NCBI GenBank assembly: GCA_024228575.1
Contig: JAAETH010000200.1
Span: forward strand, 1 to 47,649
Source: Actinomycetes bacterium
GTDB lineage: Bacteria > Actinomycetota > Acidimicrobiia > Acidimicrobiales > Poriferisodalaceae
Direction of reading: 5' to 3'
DNA: 47,649 nt
Part shown: positions 16,934 through 24,664 of the stretch, in pieces
Numbering within the stretch: position 1 is the stretch's first letter
Layout of the letters: every line of letters begins with the position of its first letter
Notes under the pieces: model-generated
The model's database searches: none
What the model was told of the DNA's origin: nothing
What the model saw: only the letters and a program-made list of their open reading frames with translations
Program-made: the position numbers and the translations under genes

Positions 16934-18959
16934 ACTGAGTTGGCTCGACTTCAACGATCGCGTCCTTGCGATTGCCGATGATCCATCGGTTCCACTGCTC
17001 GAACGGGCGAAGTTTCTGGCGATCCACACGTCGAACCTCGACGAGTTCTTCCAGGTGCGTGTTGCTGGTGTTGTGAATCAGCTCGCAGCCGGTGTGGGCA
17101 AGTTGGGGCCCGACGGGATGAACCGCTCGGAGATTCTCAGCGGCATCAGGAGCAAGGTCACCCAACAGTACGAACGTATCGAGCGCATCTTCCACGACGA
17201 GCTGGTACCTGCTCTCGCCTCCGAGGGCATCTCATTTTCAAACTGGGAGAGCCTCGGCGACGAGGACCGCGACTTCCTCGACGACATGTTTCACGATCTC
17301 ATGTTCCCGGTACTCACACCGCTGGCCGTCGATCCGGCTCATCCTTTTCCGTACATCTCGAACAAGTCGCTGAACCTGGCCGTGTTCCTTCGCCACCCCG
17401 AGGGTGGAGCCCTCCAGTTCGCAAGGATCAAGGTTCCGCCGAACCTTCCCCGGCTTGCGGTCCTGCCAGATGGCGAACGATTTGTTCCCATCGAGCAAGT
17501 CATCTCGGCACATTTGGACGATCTGTTCCCAGGGATGGATGTGGTGAGCCACGTTCCATTCCGGGTCACACGCGACACAGATATCGAGATCGACGACGAC
17601 ACCGGCAACGATCTGATGGAAGAGATCGAGAGCCAGCTGGCGCGACGACGCTTCGGTGGCGTCATCCGCCTCGAGGTCGAGGCTCACGTCGACGATGAGG
17701 CGCTCGAGTTGCTGCAGCGTGAACTGCAGGTCGACCCGCAACACTCGTACCTGCTCGACGGGCCACTCGACATGACGGGCTTGTGGTCGTTATGTGCACT
17801 CGATCGCCCAAAGCTGAAGCACGAGACCTATACGCCGCAGATCCCTCCGGCCTTCCTGCGAGCGCGCGCTGCGGGACGGTCGATCTGGGCGATGATGCGC
17901 GACCAGGATGTCGTCGTCCATCACCCTTACGAGTCGTTCGCCGCCTCGGTCGAGGAGTTCATCAACCGCGCAGCACGCGATCCCTGGACCCTCGCCATCA
18001 AGATGACGCTCTACCGCACGGCCGAAGACTCGGCCATCGTCGAGTCGCTCATCGAGGCGGCGCAGGCCGGCAAACAGGTGGTGGTCCTGATCGAGCTCAA
18101 AGCCCGGTTCGATGAGGAGGCCAATATCGGGTGGGCCCGTCGCCTCGAGCGAGCTGGCGTTCATGTGGCGTATGGCCTGGTGGGGTTGAAGACCCATTCC
18201 AAAACCGCACTCGTCGTGCGCCAGGAGGGCGACGCCATCCGCCGCTACGGCCACATCGGTACCGGCAACTACAACGCCGATACGGCACGCGCATACGAGG
18301 ACCTCGGGCTGTTCACCGCCGACCCAGAGGTCGGGTCCGACTTGACCCAGCTCTTCAACTCCCTGACCGGCTACAGCGCACAGCAGGCGTTCCGCCGGCT
18401 CGTCGTCGCTCCTCAGGCTGTGCGACCCGCCATCCTCGAACTGATCGATATCGAGAGCCACTACGACGATGGCCACATCGTCATGAAGATGAACTCGCTG
18501 GTCGATCCCGAGGTCATCGAGGCTCTGTATGCAGCCAGCCAGCGCGGAACCCAGGTCGATCTGATCGTCCGAGGCATCTGCGGTCTGGTCCCCGACGTCG
18601 AGGGTGTGTCGGAGAACGTCAGGGTCATCAGCATCGTCGGGCGCTATCTAGAACACAGCCGCATCTACCGATTCGGCAGCGAGGCCAGAGGGCATCGTCA
18701 CCTCATCGGCTCGGCCGACATGATGCAGCGCAATCTAGATGGGCGAGTCGAGGCCTTGGTCCCGCTCTCGTCCACGAGCGACACCGAGCGACTGGATCGA
18801 ATGATCGACCTATACCTCGACGAGGACACCATCGCGTGGCATCTCGACAACGAGGGTGTCTGGAGCCTTCACCGCGACGAAGAGTCGTTCGACCTACAGG
18901 AAGCCATAGAGCAGGGTGCAGCGGCCGCTCACATCTTGGGCAGGCCAGAAACGATCTGA
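16902..18959 (+). CDS. ppk1: Polyphosphate kinase 1
   Basis: A 685-residue enzyme that makes polyphosphate reversibly from ATP. The N-terminus has the family hallmark N-R-E-L-S-W-L-D-F-N. The active-site histidine is H432 in T-H-S-K, matching E. coli His435; a second conserved His is H585 in E-H-S-R-I-Y. Other PPK1 elements include R-D-P-W-x-L-A-I-K-M-T-L-Y-R, I-E-L-K-A-R-F-D-E-E, G-T-G-N-Y-N and the final Q-R-N-L-D-G-R-V-E. Length is normal for PPK1. The ATG at 16902 lies inside the end of the polymerase gene, which places ppk1 at the end of the VCBS/Wzz/Wzy operon. It is convergent with the BY-kinase gene, separated by 23 nt. Confidence 0.97.
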   Translation: MDESFPYINRELSWLDFNDRVLAIADDPSVPLLERAKFLAIHTSNLDEFFQVRVAGVVNQLAAGVGKLGPDGMNRSEILSGIRSKVTQQYERIERIFHDELVPALASEGISFSNWESLGDEDRDFLDDMFHDLMFPVLTPLAVDPAHPFPYISNKSLNLAVFLRHPEGGALQFARIKVPPNLPRLAVLPDGERFVPIEQVISAHLDDLFPGMDVVSHVPFRVTRDTDIEIDDDTGNDLMEEIESQLARRRFGGVIRLEVEAHVDDEALELLQRELQVDPQHSYLLDGPLDMTGLWSLCALDRPKLKHETYTPQIPPAFLRARAAGRSIWAMMRDQDVVVHHPYESFAASVEEFINRAARDPWTLAIKMTLYRTAEDSAIVESLIEAAQAGKQVVVLIELKARFDEEANIGWARRLERAGVHVAYGLVGLKTHSKTALVVRQEGDAIRRYGHIGTGNYNADTARAYEDLGLFTADPEVGSDLTQLFNSLTGYSAQQAFRRLVVAPQAVRPAILELIDIESHYDDGHIVMKMNSLVDPEVIEALYAASQRGTQVDLIVRGICGLVPDVEGVSENVRVISIVGRYLEHSRIYRFGSEARGHRHLIGSADMMQRNLDGRVEALVPLSSTSDTERLDRMIDLYLDEDTIAWHLDNEGVWSLHRDEESFDLQEAIEQGAAAAHILGRPETI

Positions 18960-18982
18960 CCGCTCGCGGCGCTCATGATCGA

Positions 18983-20584
18983 CTAGTCGTCAGAATTGCC
19001 GTAGCCGTAGCCGTAGTTGTACCAAGACTCGCTGCTCTCGGAGGCGAACGTCGTAACGATGCCGGCGATCTTCACCTGATGCTGTTCGAGCTGGGTGAGT
19101 GCGTTGTCCAGCTGACGACGTGACGTCTTGCCCATGCGCACGCAGAGGATCGCGACATCGGCAGCCTTGGTGAGTACCATAGAGTCGCTGACCGCCAGAA
19201 CCGGCGGGCAGTCGACGACAATCGTGTTCCATTGAGTCTCGAGCTTGCCGTATACGGCCTCGACGCGTTCCGAGGCGAGCTCGTAGCGTGAGACAGGCAC
19301 CGATCCCGACGGGGATACGAGCAGGTGAACGGGCTGCTCGTTGGTGGGATAGGCGAACCACTCCTTGGTCGAAGGGTCGAGCTGGCCGGTCATCACCGCA
19401 GCGAATGCATTGTCGCCCTCGGCATCGAAGAGATCTGAAACGGTCGAGTTGAGCAGGTCACCATCGAGGACCGCCACCGAGCGCCCTGACCTGGCCATGG
19501 CGAGGGCATAGTTGCCTGCCGTGACGCTCTTTCCTTCGTTGGGGTTGGCGCTGGTGAATGCGACGACCAGCGGCGTCTGTCCCTGCGTCGCAACCTCGAT
19601 GGCCGAGCGAAGGTACCTGAAGGCCTCCGCCTCTCGCCTGGCGTTGCGACGCCCGACAACCAGCGCAGAAGAGCCGTCACGGAACTTCCTGCGGAACTCG
19701 GGGACCGTGGCCAGCACGGGGATGTCGGGTCCCGCCACCGCTCTGATATCGTCGAGCAGCGTCAGCCTGCCCCGAACACGCGACACGACGACAGCCGCGA
19801 TCAGAGCAAGCACCAGCGCCAACACGGCCACCTGAAGCGGTCGCATGAATGAACTCGGTGAGCTCTCGACAGCGGCACTAGCCAGGTTCACGACCTGAAC
19901 CTCGCCGCCGGCACTCAGTATCAGGAACTCCCGCTCCTGAATCGCCTTTTCATACTCGGCGAGCCTTCGCAGAGCTGCAGCGATGCGACTCTCGAGGATC
20001 GAGATCTCGTCGGTCGAAGCAGCATCCCCGTCCCTGAGCGACTCGAGTTCGAGTCTCATGTCCTCGATCGTCTGAAGTTGATCGTCGCGTTGTCCGGTCA
20101 GCGGGTTGAGCTCACGCTCGAGCGCTTCGTTCGCGTCGCCGACGCGCAGGTTCACAAACTGCTCCGTCGCTGCCACTGCCGCCGCCTCGGCAACAGAGGC
20201 TGTGCTGGCCACGGCTGTGATCGTGATGACAGGTGTGTCCTCGCGGTTCGTCGCCGAGATGGCGATCAGCTCGCCATCGGTCGTCACAATCGCCTCGCTC
20301 ACGGAACTCCGGAACTGGGCCGATTCGATGCGCAGCGTCTGGGCTTCGATCTCCTGCAGAGCGTTGTTGCGGCTGCGGGCAGCACCGATGCCGGCCGCCG
20401 TCTCGTCAGTGAGTTCTACTACCGCCTCGGATACGTAGGTTGATTCACCGACATCTTGGAGAAGGTAGGTCGCCAAAGCAGCGGTAACGGCGAACGCCAG
20501 CGCGATGGGAGCGGCCCTCCGCACGGCTCGCACAGAGCGGCGCGTGATCAGTTCGTCCTCGTTCAGGAATTCGTCCGTAGCCAC
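18983..20584 (-). CDS. Wzz-BY-kinase fusion (Wzc/CapB-type co-polymerase and tyrosine autokinase)
   Basis: A 533-residue protein. The Wzz-type half has helices at about 25-42 and 250-269 around a coiled coil (about 155-225). The cytoplasmic BY-kinase half has Walker A S-A-N-P-N-E-G-K-S (345-353), Walker A' V-A-V-L-D-G-D (370-376) and Walker B I-V-V-D-C-P-P (455-461). It ends in four alternating tyrosines, Y522, Y524, Y526 and Y528, the expected autophosphorylation cluster. All kinase residues are present, so this should be the active chain-length regulator of the locus. It starts at GTG 20584 with a GAGG ribosome-binding site. Its promoter overlaps that of leuA in the opposite direction. Confidence 0.93.
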   Translation of the reverse strand: MATDEFLNEDELITRRSVRAVRRAAPIALAFAVTAALATYLLQDVGESTYVSEAVVELTDETAAGIGAARSRNNALQEIEAQTLRIESAQFRSSVSEAIVTTDGELIAISATNREDTPVITITAVASTASVAEAAAVAATEQFVNLRVGDANEALERELNPLTGQRDDQLQTIEDMRLELESLRDGDAASTDEISILESRIAAALRRLAEYEKAIQEREFLILSAGGEVQVVNLASAAVESSPSSFMRPLQVAVLALVLALIAAVVVSRVRGRLTLLDDIRAVAGPDIPVLATVPEFRRKFRDGSSALVVGRRNARREAEAFRYLRSAIEVATQGQTPLVVAFTSANPNEGKSVTAGNYALAMARSGRSVAVLDGDLLNSTVSDLFDAEGDNAFAAVMTGQLDPSTKEWFAYPTNEQPVHLLVSPSGSVPVSRYELASERVEAVYGKLETQWNTIVVDCPPVLAVSDSMVLTKAADVAILCVRMGKTSRRQLDNALTQLEQHQVKIAGIVTTFASESSESWYNYGYGYGNSDD

Positions 20585-20629
20585 CCGTCACCTCACGCTT
20601 CGTGGTTACTTTTGGGTCCGTAGTCACGC

Positions 20630-20658
20630 AGAGTAGCTGGTAGCTTGCGCTGTGTAAA
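20630..20658 (-). promoter_or_regulatory. Promoter of the BY-kinase gene (-35 TTTACA, -10 TACTCT)
   Basis: Read leftward, TTTACA (20658-20653) and TACTCT (20635-20630) are separated by exactly 17 bp. The predicted 5' leader is about 40 nt and includes the GAGG ribosome-binding site. The -35 and spacer overlap the -35 of the rightward leuA promoter. Confidence 0.6.
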
Positions 20659-20673
20659 CAGACTCGCTATTGT
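20645..20673 (+). promoter_or_regulatory. leuA leader promoter (-35 TTGCGC, -10 TATTGT)
   Basis: TTGCGC (20645-20650) and TATTGT (20668-20673) are 17 bp apart. The predicted transcription start, 7 nt further on, coincides with the GTG of the leader peptide at 20681, giving a leaderless leader ORF. Confidence 0.6.
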
Positions 20674-20680
20674 CTCACAT

Positions 20681-20719
20681 GTGAGCCATGTCCGCGCGTC
20701 GCTTCTCATTCTCATGTAG
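20681..20719 (+). CDS. leuA leader peptide, 12 residues, M-S-H-V-R-A-S-L-L-I-L-M
   Basis: A short ORF, GTG to TAG, whose last codons are CTT CTC ATT CTC ATG: three leucines and one isoleucine within five codons. It lies 128 nt upstream of leuA and immediately before a strong hairpin and a terminator-like hairpin. Leu-rich leader peptides that sense charged leucyl-tRNA are known or predicted upstream of leuA genes, including in other Actinobacteria. The predicted transcription start falls on the GTG itself. The ORF and structures are seen directly; the attenuation mechanism is inference. It is too short to test by coding statistics. Confidence 0.7.
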   Translation: MSHVRASLLILM

Positions 20720-20746
20720 GTAGGTGCCCACATACAGGCACCTGCC
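20719..20746 (+). promoter_or_regulatory. Leader hairpin directly after the leader-peptide stop
   Basis: Arms 20719-20728 and 20737-20746 pair over 10 bp with a single G-U wobble around an 8-nt loop. The left arm begins at the final base of the leader TAG, so a ribosome stalled on the Leu codons would cover it. It directly abuts the terminator hairpin. Confidence 0.65.
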
Positions 20747-20787
20747 GAACCTCCTGCGCCCACGGGCCGGGGGGTTCTTTTGGTTTT
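20747..20787 (+). terminator. Attenuator-like intrinsic terminator upstream of leuA
   Basis: GAACCTCC (20747-20754) can pair with the G-run and TTC at 20769-20777, with a G-rich/C-rich loop region that may pair further. The stem is followed by TTTT-GG-TTTT (20778-20787), a broken U-tract. Its place between leader peptide and leuA fits a transcription attenuator. I could not identify an antiterminator pairing by eye. Confidence 0.55.
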
Positions 20788-20847
20788 GGGGATCAACCCG
20801 CGTTGTGCGCTCAACGTGCAGCCAACAACTCAGAGGTCAACACCGTC

Positions 20848-22530
20848 ATGAAGACGTCAGCTCAACAGCCGAGCAAGATGCCATTCGACAAGTACGTGCC
20901 CTATGCCTACGCGCCCGACCTGGGTGACCGAACCTGGCCGGGCAACCCCATCGTCAAGGCGCCAACCTGGTGCTCGGTCGATCTTCGCGACGGAAACCAG
21001 GCCCTGATCGATCCGATGGACGTGACGCGCAAGCACGAGATGTTCGAGTTGCTGATCGAGATGGGCTACAAGGAGATCGAGGTCGGCTTTCCGGCCGCAT
21101 CCCAGCCCGACTTCGACTTCCTGCGAGATCTGATCGAGGGCGACAAGATCCCCGACGATGTCACCGTTCAGGTGTTGACCCAATCACGCCCCGAGATAAT
21201 CGGGCGCACGTTCGAAAGCCTGGAGGGCTGCAACCAGGCGATCGTGCACCTCTACAACTCGACCTCGACCCTCCAACGACGTGTCGTTTTCGGCCTCGGC
21301 TACGACGGCATCGTCAACATCGCCAGCGCCGGTGCCGAACTCTGCGCAAGGCTGCGCGAGAAGACCGACAACCCCGGTATCCGCTTCGAGTACTCACCCG
21401 AGAGCTTCACGGGAACCGAGATCGACTTCTCGGTCGAGATCTCCGAGAGGGTGATGGATGTCTTCGGATCCAACGCCGACGACCCATGCATCATCAACCT
21501 TCCGGCCACGGTCGAGATGTCCACGCCCAACCGCTACGCAGACATGATCGAGTACTGCGGCCGCAGCTTCAGCGACCGCGACCGAGTGATCCTGTCACTG
21601 CACCCTCACAACGACCGAGGCACGGCTGTTGCAGCGGCCGAGCTGGGCCTGATGGCCGGTGCAGATCGGATCGAGGGCACGTTGTTCGGCAACGGCGAGC
21701 GCACGGGCAACGTCGACATCGTCACCTTGGGTGTCAACATGTTCAGCCAAGGAGTCGATCCCGAGATCGACTTCACTCGCATCGACAACGCTCGCCGCGT
21801 CTCCGAATACTGCAACCAGATCGAGATCCACCCACGGCATCCCTACGTCGGCGACCTGGTCTACACGGCCTTCAGCGGAAGTCACCAGGACGCCATCAAG
21901 AAGGGCTTCGAGGCGATCGGACCGGACTATGCCGAGTGGGAAGTGCCCTACTTGCCGATCGATCCAGCCCACGTTGGTCGCACTTACCAGGACATCATCC
22001 GGGTCAACTCACAAAGCGGCAAGGGTGGGGTTGCCTACGTCCTCAAGGCCGACTATGACCTCGACCTGCCTCGACGCCTGCAGATCGAGTTCGCTCGTGT
22101 CATCCAGGGCATCACAGACGACGGCGGCGAGATCGTTCCTGACGCCATCTACAAGGTGTTCCAGGAGACCTACCTGCACACGACACGGCCGATCACGTAC
22201 CTCGGTCACAAGTCGAGCTACGACTCCAGCGCATCGGACATGGTCGACGTTGAAGCGACCATCATGGTCGACGGGATCGAGCGCATCATCAAGGGCTCGG
22301 GGAATGGACCGCTGTCGGCATTCAAGCACGCTCTCGAAGAGCAGATCGGCATCGATTGCACTCTGGTCGACTACAACGAGCATTCGATGGGCAACTCGGC
22401 CGACGCCACCGCCGCCGCCTACGTCGAGATCGAAACGGCAACCGGAGAAGTCCAGTGGGGCGTCGGCGTACACCCCAACATCGTCACGGCTTCGATCAAG
22501 GCATTGGTGAGCGCGATCAACCGGGGTTGA
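20848..22530 (+). CDS. leuA: 2-isopropylmalate synthase
   Basis: A 560-residue enzyme that condenses acetyl-CoA with 2-oxoisovalerate in the first committed step of leucine synthesis. The catalytic TIM barrel opens with W-C-S-V-D-L-R-D-G-N-Q-A-L and has the metal-binding H-P-H-N-D-R-G-T-A and G-N-G-E-R-T-G-N-V-D. The C-terminal part, from about residue 430, is the LeuA dimer domain that binds leucine for feedback inhibition. Length and N-terminus (M-P-F-D-K-Y-x-P) match the long actinobacterial LeuA2 form. I chose ATG 20848, with AGAGG about 12 nt upstream. Expression is probably controlled by the preceding leader peptide and terminator. A polymerase/co-polymerase pair follows 71 nt downstream. 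Confidence 0.97.
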   Translation: MKTSAQQPSKMPFDKYVPYAYAPDLGDRTWPGNPIVKAPTWCSVDLRDGNQALIDPMDVTRKHEMFELLIEMGYKEIEVGFPAASQPDFDFLRDLIEGDKIPDDVTVQVLTQSRPEIIGRTFESLEGCNQAIVHLYNSTSTLQRRVVFGLGYDGIVNIASAGAELCARLREKTDNPGIRFEYSPESFTGTEIDFSVEISERVMDVFGSNADDPCIINLPATVEMSTPNRYADMIEYCGRSFSDRDRVILSLHPHNDRGTAVAAAELGLMAGADRIEGTLFGNGERTGNVDIVTLGVNMFSQGVDPEIDFTRIDNARRVSEYCNQIEIHPRHPYVGDLVYTAFSGSHQDAIKKGFEAIGPDYAEWEVPYLPIDPAHVGRTYQDIIRVNSQSGKGGVAYVLKADYDLDLPRRLQIEFARVIQGITDDGGEIVPDAIYKVFQETYLHTTRPITYLGHKSSYDSSASDMVDVEATIMVDGIERIIKGSGNGPLSAFKHALEEQIGIDCTLVDYNEHSMGNSADATAAAYVEIETATGEVQWGVGVHPNIVTASIKALVSAINRG

Positions 22531-22551
22531 ACACCGGCGCAGCGACGACAT

Positions 22552-22567
22552 GCGCGCTAAAGTGCGC
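22552..22567 (+). terminator. Short hairpin between leuA and the second polymerase gene
   Basis: GCGCGC and GTGCGC form a 6-bp stem (one G-U) around a TAAA loop, 21 nt after the leuA stop. There is no U-tract, so termination would be weak at best; read-through into the polymerase pair is possible. Confidence 0.3.
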
Positions 22568-22601
22568 CGAGGTGGCAGAGACGACCGGGGCGCATCGCGA
22601 C

Positions 22602-23921
22602 GTGACAGACGAGATCGCCCCACCGCGCAACAGACGGGCAAAACGCACCCGAGCATCAGAACCTTTCTACCTGCAACTCGTCCTGTCGATCTCGGTCGGG
22701 CTGTTCGCCACGATCGGAACGACGAGCATCGCGTCCTTCCACATCGACGTACCGCCGATGTGGACCGGGGGCGTTTCCGATGTGCTCAGCGACATAGACC
22801 CCCTGGACTTCGGCCCCAACGAGGTCGGCTTCAAGTTCGGCTTGTTTCTCGTAATCGGCATCATCGTTGCTTGGGCCGGTGTTCATCCCGTTCAACTCGT
22901 CCAGACCCGGATCAGGACCGTGGTGTTGATGGTGTTCGTCCTCGGGCTGGTTACATCGCCCTGGTCAGCCCACGTCTGGTTTTCGTTCTCCACACTCGTG
23001 CTGGCGTGGATCTCGTGGCTTCTCACGCTCGCGTTCATAGATCGGTACGGATGGGATCGGTTTGCCGATGTGCTCGCAGCGACCGGTGGCATCTACGTGT
23101 GGATGTCGTTGCTGACTCAGGTGTGGGGACTTCCGGGCCAACGCATCTACGCAGGAGGACTGACGAGTTCTCGTCTTGTCGGCATGTCAGTCCACCCCAA
23201 CACGCTCGCACCGATCGCCGCCGTGACGATCCTCCTACTCATCTCGATTGGTACGCGGCGAGCAAGTGCCCATCTGACGATCGCGGCTGCCGCGCTGGTG
23301 CTCGTCTTGACCGAGTCCCGGGTCATGTTGGTCGCGCTGGTTGTCGCAAGAGTCGTTCTCGCCATCGGATCTCGCAGAGCTCTCATCGTGCTCATCACTC
23401 TGTTCTCGTCTCTTGCGGTTTCTGTGGCCGTCGACGACAGCACGGCGGGTGTTCTCGAATCGATCAGTCGTGACCCCGAGTCGGCGGACGCCGTCACGCT
23501 GAGCGGGCGCATCAAGGTCTGGGATGACGGTCTCGAACGAAGATCCGAGTCGACACTTCTCGGAGCTGGTTGGGCATCATCGCCAGCCCAATACGCGACA
23601 GACGGTGTCGCAGGTACCTCACTGAATCCGGCTCACCCTCACAATGGATGGATTGCCGTGTACCAAGAACTCGGACTGATCGGTCTGGCCGCGTCGGTCG
23701 CCATCGTGATTGGACTCATCGGACGATCGACCGATCCTCGACGGCGCGCACTTTTGGCGTTCGTCTTGATCGCCAATCTGGGAGAGTCGCTGATGTGGAG
23801 CGCTCAGCGATCGCTTGTGGATTTTGTCTTCATGGGGATCATTGCGTCGATGAGCGCTACCTCTGGCCGGCACTGGCCTGAGACAACCTTCAAACCATCT
23901 GAGAGGATGATCACGTTGTGA
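22602..23921 (+). CDS. Wzy/O-antigen-ligase-like polysaccharide polymerase (copy 2)
   Basis: A 439-residue polytopic membrane protein with about 11 helices. Family-type elements are V-H-P-N-T-L-A-P in mid-protein, L-S-G-R-I-K-V-W at the start of the large loop, G-A-G-W-A-S-S-P and the loop histidines in A-H-P-H-N-G-W. It is expected to polymerise lipid-linked repeat units outside the membrane. Start choice is uncertain: GTG 22602, or GTG 22572 ten codons earlier; neither has a strong ribosome-binding site. The stop overlaps the GTG of the Wzz-like gene by 4 nt, so the two products are coupled. It lies 71 nt after leuA and may be partly co-transcribed with it. Confidence 0.82.
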   Translation: MTDEIAPPRNRRAKRTRASEPFYLQLVLSISVGLFATIGTTSIASFHIDVPPMWTGGVSDVLSDIDPLDFGPNEVGFKFGLFLVIGIIVAWAGVHPVQLVQTRIRTVVLMVFVLGLVTSPWSAHVWFSFSTLVLAWISWLLTLAFIDRYGWDRFADVLAATGGIYVWMSLLTQVWGLPGQRIYAGGLTSSRLVGMSVHPNTLAPIAAVTILLLISIGTRRASAHLTIAAAALVLVLTESRVMLVALVVARVVLAIGSRRALIVLITLFSSLAVSVAVDDSTAGVLESISRDPESADAVTLSGRIKVWDDGLERRSESTLLGAGWASSPAQYATDGVAGTSLNPAHPHNGWIAVYQELGLIGLAASVAIVIGLIGRSTDPRRRALLAFVLIANLGESLMWSAQRSLVDFVFMGIIASMSATSGRHWPETTFKPSERMITL

Positions 23922-24625
23922 GAGGCGCAGGTCGAATCGCCACAGTCGCACTAGCCATAGCCATTCTTCTTGGTGGCGCTTCGGCCATGGCCGCTGCACG
24001 GTGGCCCGGGATGGAGCAGGCAGAGCTGTTCCTGCGCGCGGACTCCGAAACCGGGCTGCGCAGCGAAGCAGTCCTGTCAGCAGACGTTTCGGCCGGACTC
24101 GAGGCCATCGGACTGGATTTCGACATCGAGTACGAGAGCGGCGGGAATGTCACGGTTGTCACCTACCGCTCAGAGGATGTCGACCCGTTGCGAAGTGCCG
24201 TGATCGAGGCGGTCAGCGCTGCCTTCGAAACAGCCCGCCTGAACGACGTCAATAGCCGGGTCGAGACTCTGCGCTCGGAGTTGAGCGATCTCGAGGCCGA
24301 CGTGGAATCGGCCAAACAGCTTCTCGAGGTGCACATCGAAGCTGAGACAATTCTCGAGTCAGAACAGGACAAACAGCTCGCGGCCGTGAAGCGGTCCGAG
24401 CTCACTGCCGACTTGAGAGCGGCCGATGCACTCGTGCGGTCGCACAAGTCGCCAATCGCCGATCTCGAACGAAGCCTCGAGCGCCCAATGATCGTACTGG
24501 AGATCCGGAACTCGCCGATCTCGCAGTCACGAGTACCCGCCCCGATGGCCGCGGGAGGCGGCGTATTCGTGCTGGTATTGCTGACGGTGTTTGTTCTCAG
24601 TCCGTCTTCAGCATCGAAACGCTGA
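23918..24625 (+). CDS. Wzz-like polysaccharide co-polymerase (small, no kinase)
   Basis: A 235-residue protein with the co-polymerase layout: N-terminal helix (about 5-27), an extracytoplasmic domain with a coiled coil at about 108-190 rich in Glu, Leu and Ser, then a Pro/Gly-containing approach (S-R-V-P-A-P-M-A-A-G-G-G) into a second helix at about 212-229. A proline-rich motif ahead of the last helix is typical of Wzz proteins. No kinase domain is attached. It starts with GTG in a GTGA overlap with the upstream polymerase and probably sets its product length. Sequence similarity to the 14913 protein is weak; the match is in topology. Confidence 0.75.
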   Translation: MRGAGRIATVALAIAILLGGASAMAAARWPGMEQAELFLRADSETGLRSEAVLSADVSAGLEAIGLDFDIEYESGGNVTVVTYRSEDVDPLRSAVIEAVSAAFETARLNDVNSRVETLRSELSDLEADVESAKQLLEVHIEAETILESEQDKQLAAVKRSELTADLRAADALVRSHKSPIADLERSLERPMIVLEIRNSPISQSRVPAPMAAGGGVFVLVLLTVFVLSPSSASKR

Positions 24626-24664
24626 CACGACACCCCGGCGGCCAAGTATCACCCAGTGTCAGCG
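24620..24664. terminator. Inverted repeat spanning a convergent gene junction
   Basis: Perfect 9-bp arms (24620-24628 and 24656-24664, CGCTGACAC and GTGTCAGCG) enclose 27 nt. The structure covers the stop codons of the Wzz-like gene (rightward) and the GT4 gene (leftward). It could act as a bidirectional terminator but has no U-tract on either side. Confidence 0.4.

Noticed and set aside
20585-20847. Possible T-box riboswitch before leuA
   Set aside because: No T-box core sequence or antiterminator bulge motif is present, while a leader peptide with Leu codons and a terminator explain the region better.
22356-22601. N-terminal extension of polymerase copy 2 into leuA
   Set aside because: It would overlap more than 170 nt of leuA coding sequence with basic, non-membrane sequence; GTG 22602 or 22572 is far more likely.
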